Source: Candidatus Gastranaerophilales bacterium | Lineage (GTDB): Bacteria; Cyanobacteriota; Vampirovibrionia; Gastranaerophilales; Gastranaerophilaceae | Length of the DNA stretch: 64,000 bases | Assembly: GCA_944323145.1 (NCBI GenBank) | Contig: CALURJ010000005.1 | Span: forward strand, 1-64,000 | Reading direction: 5' to 3' | Shown: positions 15,228 through 23,642 of the stretch, in pieces | How the letters are laid out: the number at the start of each line of letters is the position of its first letter | Position numbering within the stretch: position 1 is the stretch's first letter | The notes under the pieces: generated by a model | The model's database searches: none | The model's input: the letters and a program-made list of their open reading frames with translations, nothing else | What the model was told of the DNA's origin: nothing | Position numbers and translations under genes: made by a program

Positions 15228-18110
15228 ATGTTAGATACAATTACGATTAAAGGTGCTAAAGAACATAACTTACAAGACATTTCACTCCAGCTGCCGAAGA
15301 ATGAATTAATAGTATTTACAGGGGTATCAGGCTCGGGGAAATCCTCTCTTGCCTTTGATACTATTTTTGCGGAAGGTCAAAGACGTTATATTGAAAGCCT
15401 TTCAACTTATGCAAGACAATTTTTGGGCCAAATGGATAAGCCTAATGTTGAATACATCGACGGGCTTTCGCCTGCAATATCTATAGACCAGAAATCAACC
15501 AGCAACAATCCGCGTTCAACTGTCGGAACCGTTACGGAAATTTATGATTACTTAAGGCTTTTGTATGCCCGCGTCGGAGTCCCTCATTGCCCTGAGTGCG
15601 GAGCGGAGATTAAACCGCAGAGTATTGACGAAATCGTAAACAGTATTATGAAGCTCGGAGAAGGTACAAAAATTCAGATTTTGGCGCCTATTGCAAGAGG
15701 TAAAAAAGGGGAATTTTCGTCAACTTTTGAAGAATTACGTCAGGAAGGTTTTGTTCGTGTAAAGGTTGACGGTGAAATTTACAATCTTGATGAAGATGAT
15801 ATTGAGCTTGCAAAAACAAAAAAACATGACATTTCGGTTGTTGTTGACAGAATTGTTGTAAAGGAACAGGCACGTTCAAGAATTGCCGACAGTGTGCAAA
15901 TTGCACTGAAAAAAGCCGATGGAATTGCAGTTGTTGATGTTGTCGGCAATAAGACCTTCACCCCTGCCACCTCTCCCAAAGGTAGAGGGGAAAATTCAGA
16001 AATAATTTATAGCGAAAAACTTGCTTGTCCTAATTGTAATTTAAGTTTTGAGGAACTTGCACCTAGGATTTTCTCATTCAATGCGCCTTACGGTGCCTGT
16101 GAAAGATGCTCCGGTCTGGGGGCAGATTTTGTAATTGATCCTGATTTGATAGTCCCTGACAGAAAAAAAAACATAAAAGACGGGGCAATTTATCCCTGGT
16201 CAAAAACTTCAACAAACTACTATGAAGATGTTTTAAAGTCGGTTTGTCATCATTTTAATATTGATATGGACAAACCGTTTGAAAAACTTACCGAAAAAGA
16301 ACAGCAAATAATTCTTTACGGAAGTGATGATATTGTAAAATTTACTGTAATGCGTTTTGGAACACATCGCTACGAAACTAAATACAGAAGGTTTGAAGGT
16401 GTAATTCCGTATCTTGAAAAGCGTTACAACGAATCAAACGGTGAATACTGGCGGGAAGAAATAGAAAAATATATGACAACAACTCCATGTCCTGCCTGCA
16501 AAGGTGCAAGGTTGAAGCCTTTTCCGCTTGCCGTAACAATTAAAGATAAAAATATTTATGAATTCACGTTGATGTCAATAGATGATGAACTTGAATTTAT
16601 ATCTGATTTATATCTGGAATTAAGCGAATTTCAACTTCATATAGCAAAACAAATTTTGGATGAAATTAGAGCACGCTTACGATTTTTGAAAGATGTAGGC
16701 CTGAGTTACCTGAATCTTGCAAGAAGGGCGGGTACATTATCCGGCGGAGAGGCTCAGCGTATAAGACTTGCAACCCAAATAGGCAGCGGACTGTCCGGAG
16801 TTTTGTATGTCCTTGATGAGCCGTCAATAGGTCTGCATCAGCGTGATAACGACAGACTGATAAAAACCCTTATAAAACTTCGTAATCTCGGCAATACACT
16901 TATTGTTGTAGAACATGACGAAGATACAATCAGAAATGCTGATTATATTGTTGATATAGGCCCAAAAGCAGGGGTTAAAGGCGGAAAAGTCATTGCCTGC
17001 GGAAGTGTTGATGATATTATTAAGGCAAAATCATCTATAACAGGAAAGTATTTGAGCGGTGAAAAGTATATTCCTGTGCCGGAAAAGGTCAGAGAAGGAA
17101 ACGGGCACTTTTTACATGTTAAAAATGCGCATATAAACAATCTTAAAAATATAGATGTTGATATTCCTCTTGGAAAAATTGTCTGCTTAACAGGTGTTTC
17201 AGGTTCCGGAAAATCATCTTTAATGCAGGATTTAATTTATGAATATGCTGTCCATAAACTTCGCGGAAACAAACCTAAACCGCAGGGCGTTGATGAGATT
17301 ACAGGATTTGAGCATATAGATAAAATTATCGACATTGACCAGTCGCCAATCGGCAGAACTCCGCGTTCAAACCCTGCAACTTACACGGACTTGTTTACGC
17401 ATATAAGGGAATTGTATTCCAAAACTAACGAGGCAAAACTAAGAGGTTACAAACCCGGAAGATTTAGCTTTAATGTAAAAGGCGGCCGCTGCGAAGCCTG
17501 CAAAGGGGACGGTTTAATAAAAATTGAGATGAACTTCCTTTCAGATGTTTATGTTAAATGCGATGTCTGTAAGGGTAAGCGCTACAACAGAGAAACTCTT
17601 GAAGTTAAATATAAAGGGAAAACAATATCAGATGTTCTTGATATGAGCGTAAAAGAAGCACTTGAATTTTTTGACAGTATCCCTTCAATTAAAAATAAAC
17701 TTCAAACACTGAACGATGTCGGACTTGATTATATGAAATTAGGTCAGAGTGCAACAACGCTATCGGGCGGAGAAGCGCAAAGAATAAAGCTTGCCTCTGA
17801 ATTAAACAAACGTTCTACCGGTAAAACTCTGTATCTGTTAGATGAACCATCTGTCGGGCTTCACTGGTATGATTTGGATAAACTCATTAAAATTCTTCAA
17901 AAACTTGCGGATCAGGGAAACACAATTTTGGTAATTGAACACAATCTTGATTTTATTAAAATTGCAGACCATATAATAGATTTGGGCCCTGAAGGCGGTA
18001 TTGGCGGCGGACAGATAGTTGCTCAAGGTACTCCTCTGGAAGTTTCGAAGTGCAAATCGTCATATACAGGGCAGTACCTTAAACCTATATTGACAAACCA
18101 TATTAAATAA
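15228..18110 (+). CDS. uvrA: Excinuclease ABC subunit A
   Basis: A 960-residue damage-recognition ATPase of nucleotide excision repair. Two ABC modules are clear: Walker [14 protein letters not shown] and [13 protein letters not shown], signatures LSGGEAQRI (twice), Walker [13 protein letters not shown] and [12 protein letters not shown], and zinc-finger Cys pairs CPECG, CPNC, CERC, CPAC, CEAC, CDVC. Near residues 240-257 a segment [16 protein letters not shown] interrupts the loop before the CPNC pair; its DNA is a palindromic repeat like those in the P2 leader. The frame is preserved, so the protein is probably active. The predicted mRNA is leaderless. Confidence 0.97.
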   Translation: MLDTITIKGAKEHNLQDISLQLPKNELIVFTGVSGSGKSSLAFDTIFAEGQRRYIESLSTYARQFLGQMDKPNVEYIDGLSPAISIDQKSTSNNPRSTVGTVTEIYDYLRLLYARVGVPHCPECGAEIKPQSIDEIVNSIMKLGEGTKIQILAPIARGKKGEFSSTFEELRQEGFVRVKVDGEIYNLDEDDIELAKTKKHDISVVVDRIVVKEQARSRIADSVQIALKKADGIAVVDVVGNKTFTPATSPKGRGENSEIIYSEKLACPNCNLSFEELAPRIFSFNAPYGACERCSGLGADFVIDPDLIVPDRKKNIKDGAIYPWSKTSTNYYEDVLKSVCHHFNIDMDKPFEKLTEKEQQIILYGSDDIVKFTVMRFGTHRYETKYRRFEGVIPYLEKRYNESNGEYWREEIEKYMTTTPCPACKGARLKPFPLAVTIKDKNIYEFTLMSIDDELEFISDLYLELSEFQLHIAKQILDEIRARLRFLKDVGLSYLNLARRAGTLSGGEAQRIRLATQIGSGLSGVLYVLDEPSIGLHQRDNDRLIKTLIKLRNLGNTLIVVEHDEDTIRNADYIVDIGPKAGVKGGKVIACGSVDDIIKAKSSITGKYLSGEKYIPVPEKVREGNGHFLHVKNAHINNLKNIDVDIPLGKIVCLTGVSGSGKSSLMQDLIYEYAVHKLRGNKPKPQGVDEITGFEHIDKIIDIDQSPIGRTPRSNPATYTDLFTHIRELYSKTNEAKLRGYKPGRFSFNVKGGRCEACKGDGLIKIEMNFLSDVYVKCDVCKGKRYNRETLEVKYKGKTISDVLDMSVKEALEFFDSIPSIKNKLQTLNDVGLDYMKLGQSATTLSGGEAQRIKLASELNKRSTGKTLYLLDEPSVGLHWYDLDKLIKILQKLADQGNTILVIEHNLDFIKIADHIIDLGPEGGIGGGQIVAQGTPLEVSKCKSSYTGQYLKPILTNHIK
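15951..15996 (+). repeat. REP-like palindrome read in frame inside uvrA
   Basis: CCTTCACCCCTGCC followed by an 8-bp stem (CCTCTCCC with GGTAGAGG, one mismatch). It codes [14 protein letters not shown]. Peptides of the form SPKGRGE, SPPLKGGE and PSPIGEG are what these palindromes give when translated; the P2 leader has two others. Confidence 0.65.
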
Positions 18111-18144
18111 TATATTCTCTTCTTAAAAAGAAAGCGGGGTAATA

Positions 18145-18867
18145 ATGAGGAAAATTTTAATTCTTTTTGCTTTGATAATAGGTTTTATGGTTCAGCCTGC
18201 TATGGCAAAAACAATTCCTGTTCAGGCATTGGATGATTTTACTACGGAAAAACCTTCCGAATATATGTCTGTAAAGGCAATGGATGATCTTATTCTTGAT
18301 GAAAATTTATCGATAAAAAACGGTTGTATTATAAAAGGTCAAATAACGGATGTAAAAAGCCCGAAAAGATTAAAAAGAAACGCGAACTTTAAATTTATAC
18401 CTCTTTCATATACTGATGAAAACGGTAAAGTTACCGATATAAAAGGATATTACCCAGCCAAATATACAACAAAACTCAATAAAGGCGAACTTGCTAAATC
18501 TGCTGCTTTGAGTGTTGGTAATTATTTTGTAAAAGGTCTTTCAATGGGTTACAGTGCAATTGAAGGGGCTGTTAAAAATGAAAAAGATAACCGTTTTAAA
18601 TCAAGTGTGAATGCAGTATATGAAGATTCACCGTTTTCTTACGTCGAAAAAGGCAAAGATATCGTAATTGAGAAGGATCAACTATTTTTGTTGAATTTTA
18701 AAGCAAAAGGAGAACCAGAAGAAGATGAGGAAGAAGACGCTCCTAATTATGAATATGAAAAACTTCCTCCTGAAAATAATGTACAGGAAAATAACCAAAA
18801 TAGCCTGCCTTCTGAAATAAATCCTGAATTGCTTAAAGATGTTAACTCCGAACAATCCTCAAACTAA
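18145..18867 (+). CDS. Exported hypothetical protein, paralogue 1
   Basis: A 240-residue protein with a clear Sec signal peptide (MRKILILFALIIGFMVQPAMAK, cut probably after AMA). After it come PVQALDDF and a domain with GCIIKGQITDV and FIPLSYTDE, then an acidic, Pro/Asn-rich tail. The next gene is a paralogue with the same signal peptide and PVQTLQDF. The family is unknown; the beta-rich core with a short GQI.DV motif resembles periplasmic or envelope proteins. Confidence 0.8.
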   Translation: MRKILILFALIIGFMVQPAMAKTIPVQALDDFTTEKPSEYMSVKAMDDLILDENLSIKNGCIIKGQITDVKSPKRLKRNANFKFIPLSYTDENGKVTDIKGYYPAKYTTKLNKGELAKSAALSVGNYFVKGLSMGYSAIEGAVKNEKDNRFKSSVNAVYEDSPFSYVEKGKDIVIEKDQLFLLNFKAKGEPEEDEEEDAPNYEYEKLPPENNVQENNQNSLPSEINPELLKDVNSEQSSN

Positions 18868-18936
18868 ACTGTATAGTGTATTTTGATTGACTGATTTGTT
18901 AAATTATGTTATTATCCTAATATGGAGAAAAGTATT

Positions 18937-19569
18937 ATGAAAAAAGTTTTATTCTTATTTGCGTTATTAATCGGATTTGCATTTCAGCCGGCGTTTGCAA
19001 AAACTACTCCGGTTCAAACATTGCAGGATTTCTCTATACAAAATCCTTCCAAAACATTACTTATAAGAATTTTATCCAATGTTCAACTCGGTGACGGTGT
19101 AATGCTTCATGAGGGTTATTATGTTTTAGGTCAAATTATGGATGTTTCAAATTCTACATTTGTTTTCATGCCTATTAAATACCAGAATTTTCATAATGAA
19201 GTCTTTCAAATAAACGGTAATTTCCCGGCTAAATTTGTAGGCATGATTGATTCAAAAACAAAAACTCCGGCAAACGGTGTTATTGCGAAAGATTCAAAGT
19301 TTATACTTGATTTTATAGAAACAAATAATAAGCCGGAACAGCCTGTAAGTTCTAAATACCAAAATATGCAAAATACAGAGGGAGGAATTTCTGCAGTAGT
19401 TAACAGATCTGAGCCTGTTTTATATGACGGTTCTATCCCGCAAACTATGAAAGATTTCCCTGGTATTCAATTAGATTCATTTGATAACGGAAGCAATTTT
19501 AATATTCCTGATAAATTAATTATTGAATCAGAAATCCGCGACAATAATATTAACTCTTTAAAACAGTAA
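18937..19569 (+). CDS. Exported hypothetical protein, paralogue 2
   Basis: A 210-residue protein with signal peptide KKVLFLFALLIGFAFQPAFA and then KTTPVQTLQDF, GYYVLGQIMDV and FVFMPIKYQN, matching paralogue 1 in order and spacing but lacking its acidic tail. I chose this ATG because GGAG lies 9 nt before it; the upstream ATG in the same frame overlaps that site. A tandem duplication is likely; the function is unknown. Confidence 0.8.
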   Translation: MKKVLFLFALLIGFAFQPAFAKTTPVQTLQDFSIQNPSKTLLIRILSNVQLGDGVMLHEGYYVLGQIMDVSNSTFVFMPIKYQNFHNEVFQINGNFPAKFVGMIDSKTKTPANGVIAKDSKFILDFIETNNKPEQPVSSKYQNMQNTEGGISAVVNRSEPVLYDGSIPQTMKDFPGIQLDSFDNGSNFNIPDKLIIESEIRDNNINSLKQ

Positions 19570-19576
19570 GTTGTTT

Positions 19577-19720
19577 TTATACTTCAATGGCAGCTTTAAG
19601 TTTTCCGTCGCCTTCAAGGATGATTTCGGTATCTTTACCATTTTCACAGATGATTAGACGTGTTTTTTCAACATCATTTTCAGTAAAACGAGAAATTTCT
19701 TTTATCTTTAAATTATTCAT
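19577..19720 (-). CDS. Small conserved-looking hypothetical protein
   Basis: A 47-residue protein on the minus strand starting MNNLKIKEISRFTENDVEKT and ending LEGDGKLKAAIEV. It has a good ribosome site (AAGGGA, 7-nt spacing) and no overlap with its neighbours, which supports it being real. It is convergent with the exported paralogue pair and lies downstream of the tsf terminator. No family recognised. Confidence 0.6.
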   Translation of the reverse strand: MNNLKIKEISRFTENDVEKTRLIICENGKDTEIILEGDGKLKAAIEV

Positions 19721-19820
19721 ATATAATCCCTTTCAAGCTTGTATATTATATGATAACAGATTTTTGAGGAATTTCAACCCTCTCGGGAATTAAAAATCAT
19801 AAATATTATTTTTTGTTAAC

Positions 19821-19848
19821 AAAAAGTCCGGATCATTCCGGACTTTTT
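19821..19848 (-). terminator. Terminator after tsf
   Basis: A perfect 11-bp stem, AAAAAGTCCGG with CCGGACTTTTT, loop of 6 nt. The A/T flanks let it work on either strand; tsf ends about 20 nt away. Confidence 0.85.
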
Positions 19849-19870
19849 GTCATTATATTTATCAAATAAA

Positions 19871-20734
19871 TTAACCTTTAACCTGGCTCATAACTTCGTC
19901 AGCAAAGTTGTCCTGACGTTTTTCCAAACCTTCGCCGAGAACAAATCTCGTGAAAGCTTTTACCGTTAATTTGCCTTCAATTAATTGTCCTACTGTTACA
20001 TCCGGATTTTTGATAAACGGCTGTTCAAGAAGAACTCTTGATGCCATTAATTTGTTTACTCTGCCTTCAACAATTTTTGCTCTGATTTGTTCAGGTTTTT
20101 TCAACAAATCTTCTTTACCCATTTCAATTTCAGTTTCATGGTCAATAACTGATTGAGGAATTTCTTCTCTTGAAATAAATTCCGGAGCAGAAGATGCGAT
20201 ATGTAAGCAGATATCGTTCATTAATTCATCATCTTTTTTATCTGTTTGAATTAATACACCGATTTTACCGTTGTGAACGTAAGATGCTGTGTTACCTTCA
20301 TAGCGTACAAATCTTCTGAAAGTAATTTTTTCACCGATAGAAGCGATTTTTTCTTTAATAACTTCAGAAATTACTTTGCCGCATTTTGGACAAGTTGAAG
20401 CAAGTAATGAATCTACATCGGCAGGGTTTGTTGTTGCTACAACTTCTGCAAGGCCGTTTGCTAATTCTTTGAACTCGTCATTTTTAGCAACGAAGTCAGT
20501 TTCGCAGTTAACTTCTACCATAGCTCCGCAATCTGATTGAACAGAAGATGCAACAAGACCTTCTGCTGCTATTCTTCCCATTTTTTTGTCTGCGGAAGCC
20601 ATACCTTTCTGGCGGAGAACTTCCATTGCTTTTTCCATATCTCCGTCGGTTTCAACAAGTGCTTTTTTAGCATCCATCATGCCTGCGCCTGTTTTGTCGC
20701 GGAGTTCTTTAACCATTTGAGCTGTAATGTTCAT
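19871..20734 (-). CDS. tsf: Translation elongation factor Ts
   Basis: A 287-residue nucleotide exchange factor for EF-Tu. N-terminus ITAQMVKELRDKTGAGMMDAKKAL is the family signature, and VEVNCETDFVAKNDEF is the core motif. A CPKCGKVI segment near residue 114 gives a Cys-x-x-Cys pair that I do not expect in typical EF-Ts. It follows rpsB in the usual order, but the 115-nt gap is filled by a dispersed repeat. Confidence 0.96.
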   Translation of the reverse strand: MNITAQMVKELRDKTGAGMMDAKKALVETDGDMEKAMEVLRQKGMASADKKMGRIAAEGLVASSVQSDCGAMVEVNCETDFVAKNDEFKELANGLAEVVATTNPADVDSLLASTCPKCGKVISEVIKEKIASIGEKITFRRFVRYEGNTASYVHNGKIGVLIQTDKKDDELMNDICLHIASSAPEFISREEIPQSVIDHETEIEMGKEDLLKKPEQIRAKIVEGRVNKLMASRVLLEQPFIKNPDVTVGQLIEGKLTVKAFTRFVLGEGLEKRQDNFADEVMSQVKG

Positions 20735-20751
20735 TATAATCTCCTTATTTA

Positions 20752-20847
20752 TCGGAAGTCAGGAGGAACAGATGTCAGGATGTCAAGCTATTATATTTTA
20801 GTTTTTTAGGCTTGCCTTCCTTTCTTCCTGCCCTCCGATCTTCTATT
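20752..20847 (-). repeat. Inverted purine/pyrimidine repeat between rpsB and tsf
   Basis: GGAAGTCAGGAGG...TCAAGC on one side is answered by GCTTGCCTTCC...CTGCCCTCCGATCTTC on the other. The same family appears in the P2 and P5 leaders and between accB and accC. Confidence 0.55.
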
Positions 20848-20849
20848 AA

Positions 20850-21650
20850 TTATTCTGCAACTGTTTCTGTTTTTTCTTCTTCTTTTGAAGCTTCAACTTC
20901 TGCTGATGAAACGCCTGCATCTTCAGGTTTAATTTCTTCTAATTTTTTAGAATTTGCATTAGCTTCTCTGAGCTGTTTGCCTTCTAATACGGCGTCAGCT
21001 AATTTAGAAGTAATTAACTTGATAGAGCGGATAGCATCATCGTTACCCGGAATAATGTAGTTAATTCCGTCCGGATCAGCATTTGTATCTGCCAAACAGA
21101 TAACAGGAATGTTTAATTTGTTAGCTTCTTTAATTGCAATGTCTTCTTTTTTCTGGTCAACGATAAAGATAATATCAGGCAAGCCTCTCATATCTTTAAT
21201 ACCGCCTAACGTTTTGCTCAATTTACCTAATTCTCTGTTCAATTTAGCAATTTCTTTTTTAGGTAATTTTTCAGCGTGACCTGAATTCATGAAGTCTTCT
21301 AATTCTCTGAGTTTGTTAATACGGCCTCTGATAGTATCAAAGTTTGTAAGCATACCGCCTAACCATCTTCTGTTAATATAGTAAGCGCCTGCTCTTAAAG
21401 CTTCTTCAGCTACAACTTCTGCGGCCTGTTTTTTAGTTCCTACAAAAAGAACGTTTTTATTTTTAGCTGCGAAATCTCTTACAACAGCGTAAGCTTCATC
21501 AAGCAAATCTGTTGTTTTACGCAAATCTAATACATAAATACCGTTTCTTGCACCGTAAATATACGGTTTCATTTTAGGGTTCCATCTTTGAGTCTGGTGT
21601 CCGAAGTGTACACCTGCTTCTAAAAGTTCAATCATAGATGCTGTTGGCAT
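20850..21650 (-). CDS. rpsB: 30S ribosomal protein S2
   Basis: A 266-residue ribosomal protein. [20 protein letters not shown] and [12 protein letters not shown] are diagnostic, and [14 protein letters not shown] closes the core. The C-terminal 40 residues are an acidic Glu/Ala-rich extension. AAAGGAG precedes the ATG. It heads the rpsB-tsf unit and has its own promoter and a long leader. Confidence 0.97.
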   Translation of the reverse strand: MPTASMIELLEAGVHFGHQTQRWNPKMKPYIYGARNGIYVLDLRKTTDLLDEAYAVVRDFAAKNKNVLFVGTKKQAAEVVAEEALRAGAYYINRRWLGGMLTNFDTIRGRINKLRELEDFMNSGHAEKLPKKEIAKLNRELGKLSKTLGGIKDMRGLPDIIFIVDQKKEDIAIKEANKLNIPVICLADTNADPDGINYIIPGNDDAIRSIKLITSKLADAVLEGKQLREANANSKKLEEIKPEDAGVSSAEVEASKEEEKTETVAE

Positions 21651-21808
21651 CGGTTTTCTCCTTTTGTTTTAACTTGTTGTACTACGGGTTATACTGTCTC
21701 ATTCAGCGAGTTGTATGGATTTTTTATGGCGGCTGGGTTTTCTGTCTTTCCCCCTTCACCGTCCTGCACCCCCTGAACTAGGGCGAAACCTATCAGACTA
21801 GTGTAACC
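21651..21808 (-). promoter_or_regulatory. Probable structured 5' leader of rpsB
   Basis: About 155 nt between the predicted start of transcription and the rpsB ATG, much richer in GC than its surroundings. Possible stems include CTA-GTCTGA-TAG and CCCT-AGTTC-AGGG, followed by GGTGCAGGACGGTGAAGGGGG. S2 is known to repress its own operon in E. coli, so an S2-binding leader is a fair guess, but I recognise no Rfam motif. Confidence 0.4.
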
Positions 21809-21814
21809 AATTTT

Positions 21815-21842
21815 ATCATAATACAAACATGCCTTTATGCAA
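21815..21842 (-). promoter_or_regulatory. Promoter of rpsB-tsf
   Basis: Minus-strand TTGCAT, 16-nt spacer and TATGAT, about 165 nt before rpsB. Confidence 0.55.
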
Positions 21843-21879
21843 ATTTATTATTGAGTTTTATTACATAAGGTAATCTCCA

Positions 21880-22120
21880 GGTGGGAACTATGCGTCCCCG
21901 CACCCCGCACCAAATATTCTTTCTCTTTGTTGCGATGCAAAGAGAAAGAATACTGGGCAAGAAAAAGAAACACGCAGACCGTTTAATTACTGCTAAACTC
22001 AACCAGAAACGAATGAACTCGCTATATATTTTGTCATTGCGCACTCGTTGCGCAATCTTTACCGCTCAAACAACACTCGTTTTGTTGTCGTTTCGTTAAG
22101 CAGTAATTATCCAAAAATAT
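21880..22120. repeat. Non-coding island of nested palindromes
   Basis: Between the rpsB promoter and cobO (over 450 nt without a gene) lie a perfect 15-bp hairpin (TATTCTTTCTCTTTG with CAAAGAGAAAGAATA), then an 11-bp inverted repeat (TAATTACTGCT with AGCAGTAATTA) that encloses about 104 nt, inside which is a perfect 8-bp palindrome ATTGCGCA-CTCGT-TGCGCAAT. Short open frames here are repeat-derived and have no ribosome sites. A MITE-like or REP-like element is likely. Confidence 0.55.
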
Positions 22121-22129
22121 TTCGTGCGC

Positions 22130-22161
22130 AAAAAAAAACGGACTATCAAAAAGCTAGTCCG
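22130..22161 (-). terminator. Intrinsic terminator downstream of cobO copy 1
   Basis: Read on the minus strand: a 7-bp stem (CGGACTA with TAGTCCG) followed by nine T. It lies about 150 nt past the cobO stop; a second perfect 9-bp hairpin (CTTAACCGG with CCGGTTAAG) lies immediately after the stop but lacks a T run. Confidence 0.6.
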
Positions 22162-22309
22162 GCATTTCATTTTCTGAAACAAAAAGGATTTACATTAACT
22201 TATATTGTGTTGTATTTTAAATCTTTTTCATCACCTTTTATACTAATTAAAAATCATCACTATTATTATTTTTTGTTTTGCTTAACCGGTTTTATAGCCG
22301 GTTAAGATT

Positions 22310-22843
22310 TTAGTATTCAATACCCTGTCTTGCCATTACGCCCATATCAAAATAATGTTTGATAGGTTTCATTTCTGTTACAAGATGAGCCATAGCTTTT
22401 AATTCAGGGTGAGCATAACGTCCTGTTAATACTATTTCAAGATTTTCAGGTTTATGCAAAAGCGCATCTTTAACATCTGACACCTTAATCATGTTCATTG
22501 CAGTGCAGATATTAATTTCATCCAAAATAATTAACTGATATTCGCCGGAATTAATTGCCTTTTTAGCGAATTCCCAGCCTCTTTGTGCTTCTTTAAAATC
22601 TTCCATACAAACATTGTGCGAATAGCATACTCTATCCATTCCGAATTGAACAACGTCAAGGTTCGGAAGAAATTTTGAAGATGAAACAATTTCTCCGTAT
22701 GAAGTTGCACTATCACCTTTTGTAAATTGAATAATTAATACTTTCCAGCCGTGTCCTAATGCTCTTAATGCCAATCCTAAAGAAGCGGTAGTTTTCCCTT
22801 TTCCGTCTCCTGTATAAATTTGTATGTAACCATGCTCTAACAC
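22310..22843 (-). CDS. cobO: Cob(I)alamin adenosyltransferase, CobO/BtuR type (copy 1)
   Basis: A 177-residue P-loop enzyme that attaches the adenosyl group to cobalamin precursors or scavenged B12. The ATP loop YTGDGKGKTTASLGLALRALG, the segment IILDEIN and the C-terminus GIEY are typical. No cobalamin synthesis or transport genes are nearby, and a second copy lies at 31363, so one may serve a different corrinoid or condition. No cobalamin riboswitch is visible upstream. Confidence 0.92.
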   Translation of the reverse strand: MLEHGYIQIYTGDGKGKTTASLGLALRALGHGWKVLIIQFTKGDSATSYGEIVSSSKFLPNLDVVQFGMDRVCYSHNVCMEDFKEAQRGWEFAKKAINSGEYQLIILDEINICTAMNMIKVSDVKDALLHKPENLEIVLTGRYAHPELKAMAHLVTEMKPIKHYFDMGVMARQGIEY

Positions 22844-23577
22844 GACTCACTACCTCCAAATAAACTGATAAGTTCCTCTATCCTTATTTTAACGAATTTT
22901 TCTCACTGTTTAATCGTTCCAAGGATGTATAATTTTCTAGAGCAAAAGATGGATAAATGTATCTATCCCCGCTCCCAAGATTTTGTATATTCATCATAAA
23001 ACTAAATTAAAAAAAATAAACACATTTAACATTTCCATGCCAATCTTTTTACAATTATTTTTTCTCTAAAACTAAAGATGAGCGTTTAGCAAGTTTTTCG
23101 AGTATAAAATTTCTTCCGAAAAAATTTACATAATTTTTGTAAACTAAATGTTAAAATCTCTTGCAAAATTCTAAACAAGTCTGAGCATGGTAATTTTGCC
23201 CTGATTTTGAAATATTAATATTGTTAATAAATAACTGCCTGATGTCGTTGCTGGTAAAGTGGAGAAATGAAAGGTTGAGTTAATACGGCCGTGCTGCGAC
23301 TGCGGATTATGTTCGCAAGAAACGCACAGAAAAATAAATTCCTTCCATATATGGGGAAGGTTAGAGTGGGTTGCAATCAATTTCTTTAAGTTTGTTATCC
23401 GCCCTTAATCCCTCCCTAATCAGGGATGGAGAACAGAAAGCCTTCACTTTTTATTGTGTTCATTTTTTATAAAAACGGGAATAAAAATTTTAGGGGAGTA
23501 TAAAATAGCAAAAACATGAAATCCCCCGTGGTGCATGTATTTTACCATGTTAACTTTTGTAACAAAAAAGGATGTTT
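22844..23577. other. Long non-coding region upstream of cobO
   Basis: About 730 nt without a supported gene. The first half is plain AT-rich DNA containing only a likely cobO upstream region. The second half (from about 23320) carries the orphan pilin-leader module listed separately. A 69-codon minus-strand frame here lacks a ribosome site and overlaps repeat DNA, so I do not call it. Confidence 0.5.
23320..23455 (+). repeat. Orphan copy of the pilin P3 leader module
   Basis: In order it shares with the P3 leader: AAAAATAAATTCCTTC, an AAGGTTAGAGTG/AAGGTAAGGATG block, a CAAT, then CTAATCAGGG, and finally AGAAAGC-CTTCACTTT, which matches the P3 bases coding KKAAFTL except for a short gap. The match stops right at the start of the prepilin motif, and no pilin follows. 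This looks like a decayed or truncated pilin cassette. Confidence 0.5.
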
Positions 23578-23634
23578 ATGAAATTAGCCGAAATTGTAAG
23601 TTTTTATATTATTAGAGTTATAAGAGAGAGATGA
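23578..23634 (+). CDS. Possible 18-residue leader peptide
   Basis: ATG after an AAAAAGG site codes MKLAEIVSFYIIRVIRER and stops 8 nt before the next gene, which itself has only a weak ribosome site. Translational coupling is possible. Too short to be sure. Confidence 0.3.
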   Translation: MKLAEIVSFYIIRVIRER

Positions 23635-23642
23635 GCAGATAA

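Noticed and set aside
21835-22305. Short frames on both strands in the palindrome island
   Set aside because: All cross palindromic repeats, lack ribosome sites and have no protein-like character.
22844-23160. Cobalamin riboswitch upstream of cobO copy 1
   Set aside because: The GC-rich B12-box core is absent; the region is plain AT-rich DNA.
23171-23380. A 69-codon minus-strand frame upstream of the coiled-coil gene
   Set aside because: No ribosome site, odd composition, and it lies over the orphan pilin-leader repeat.
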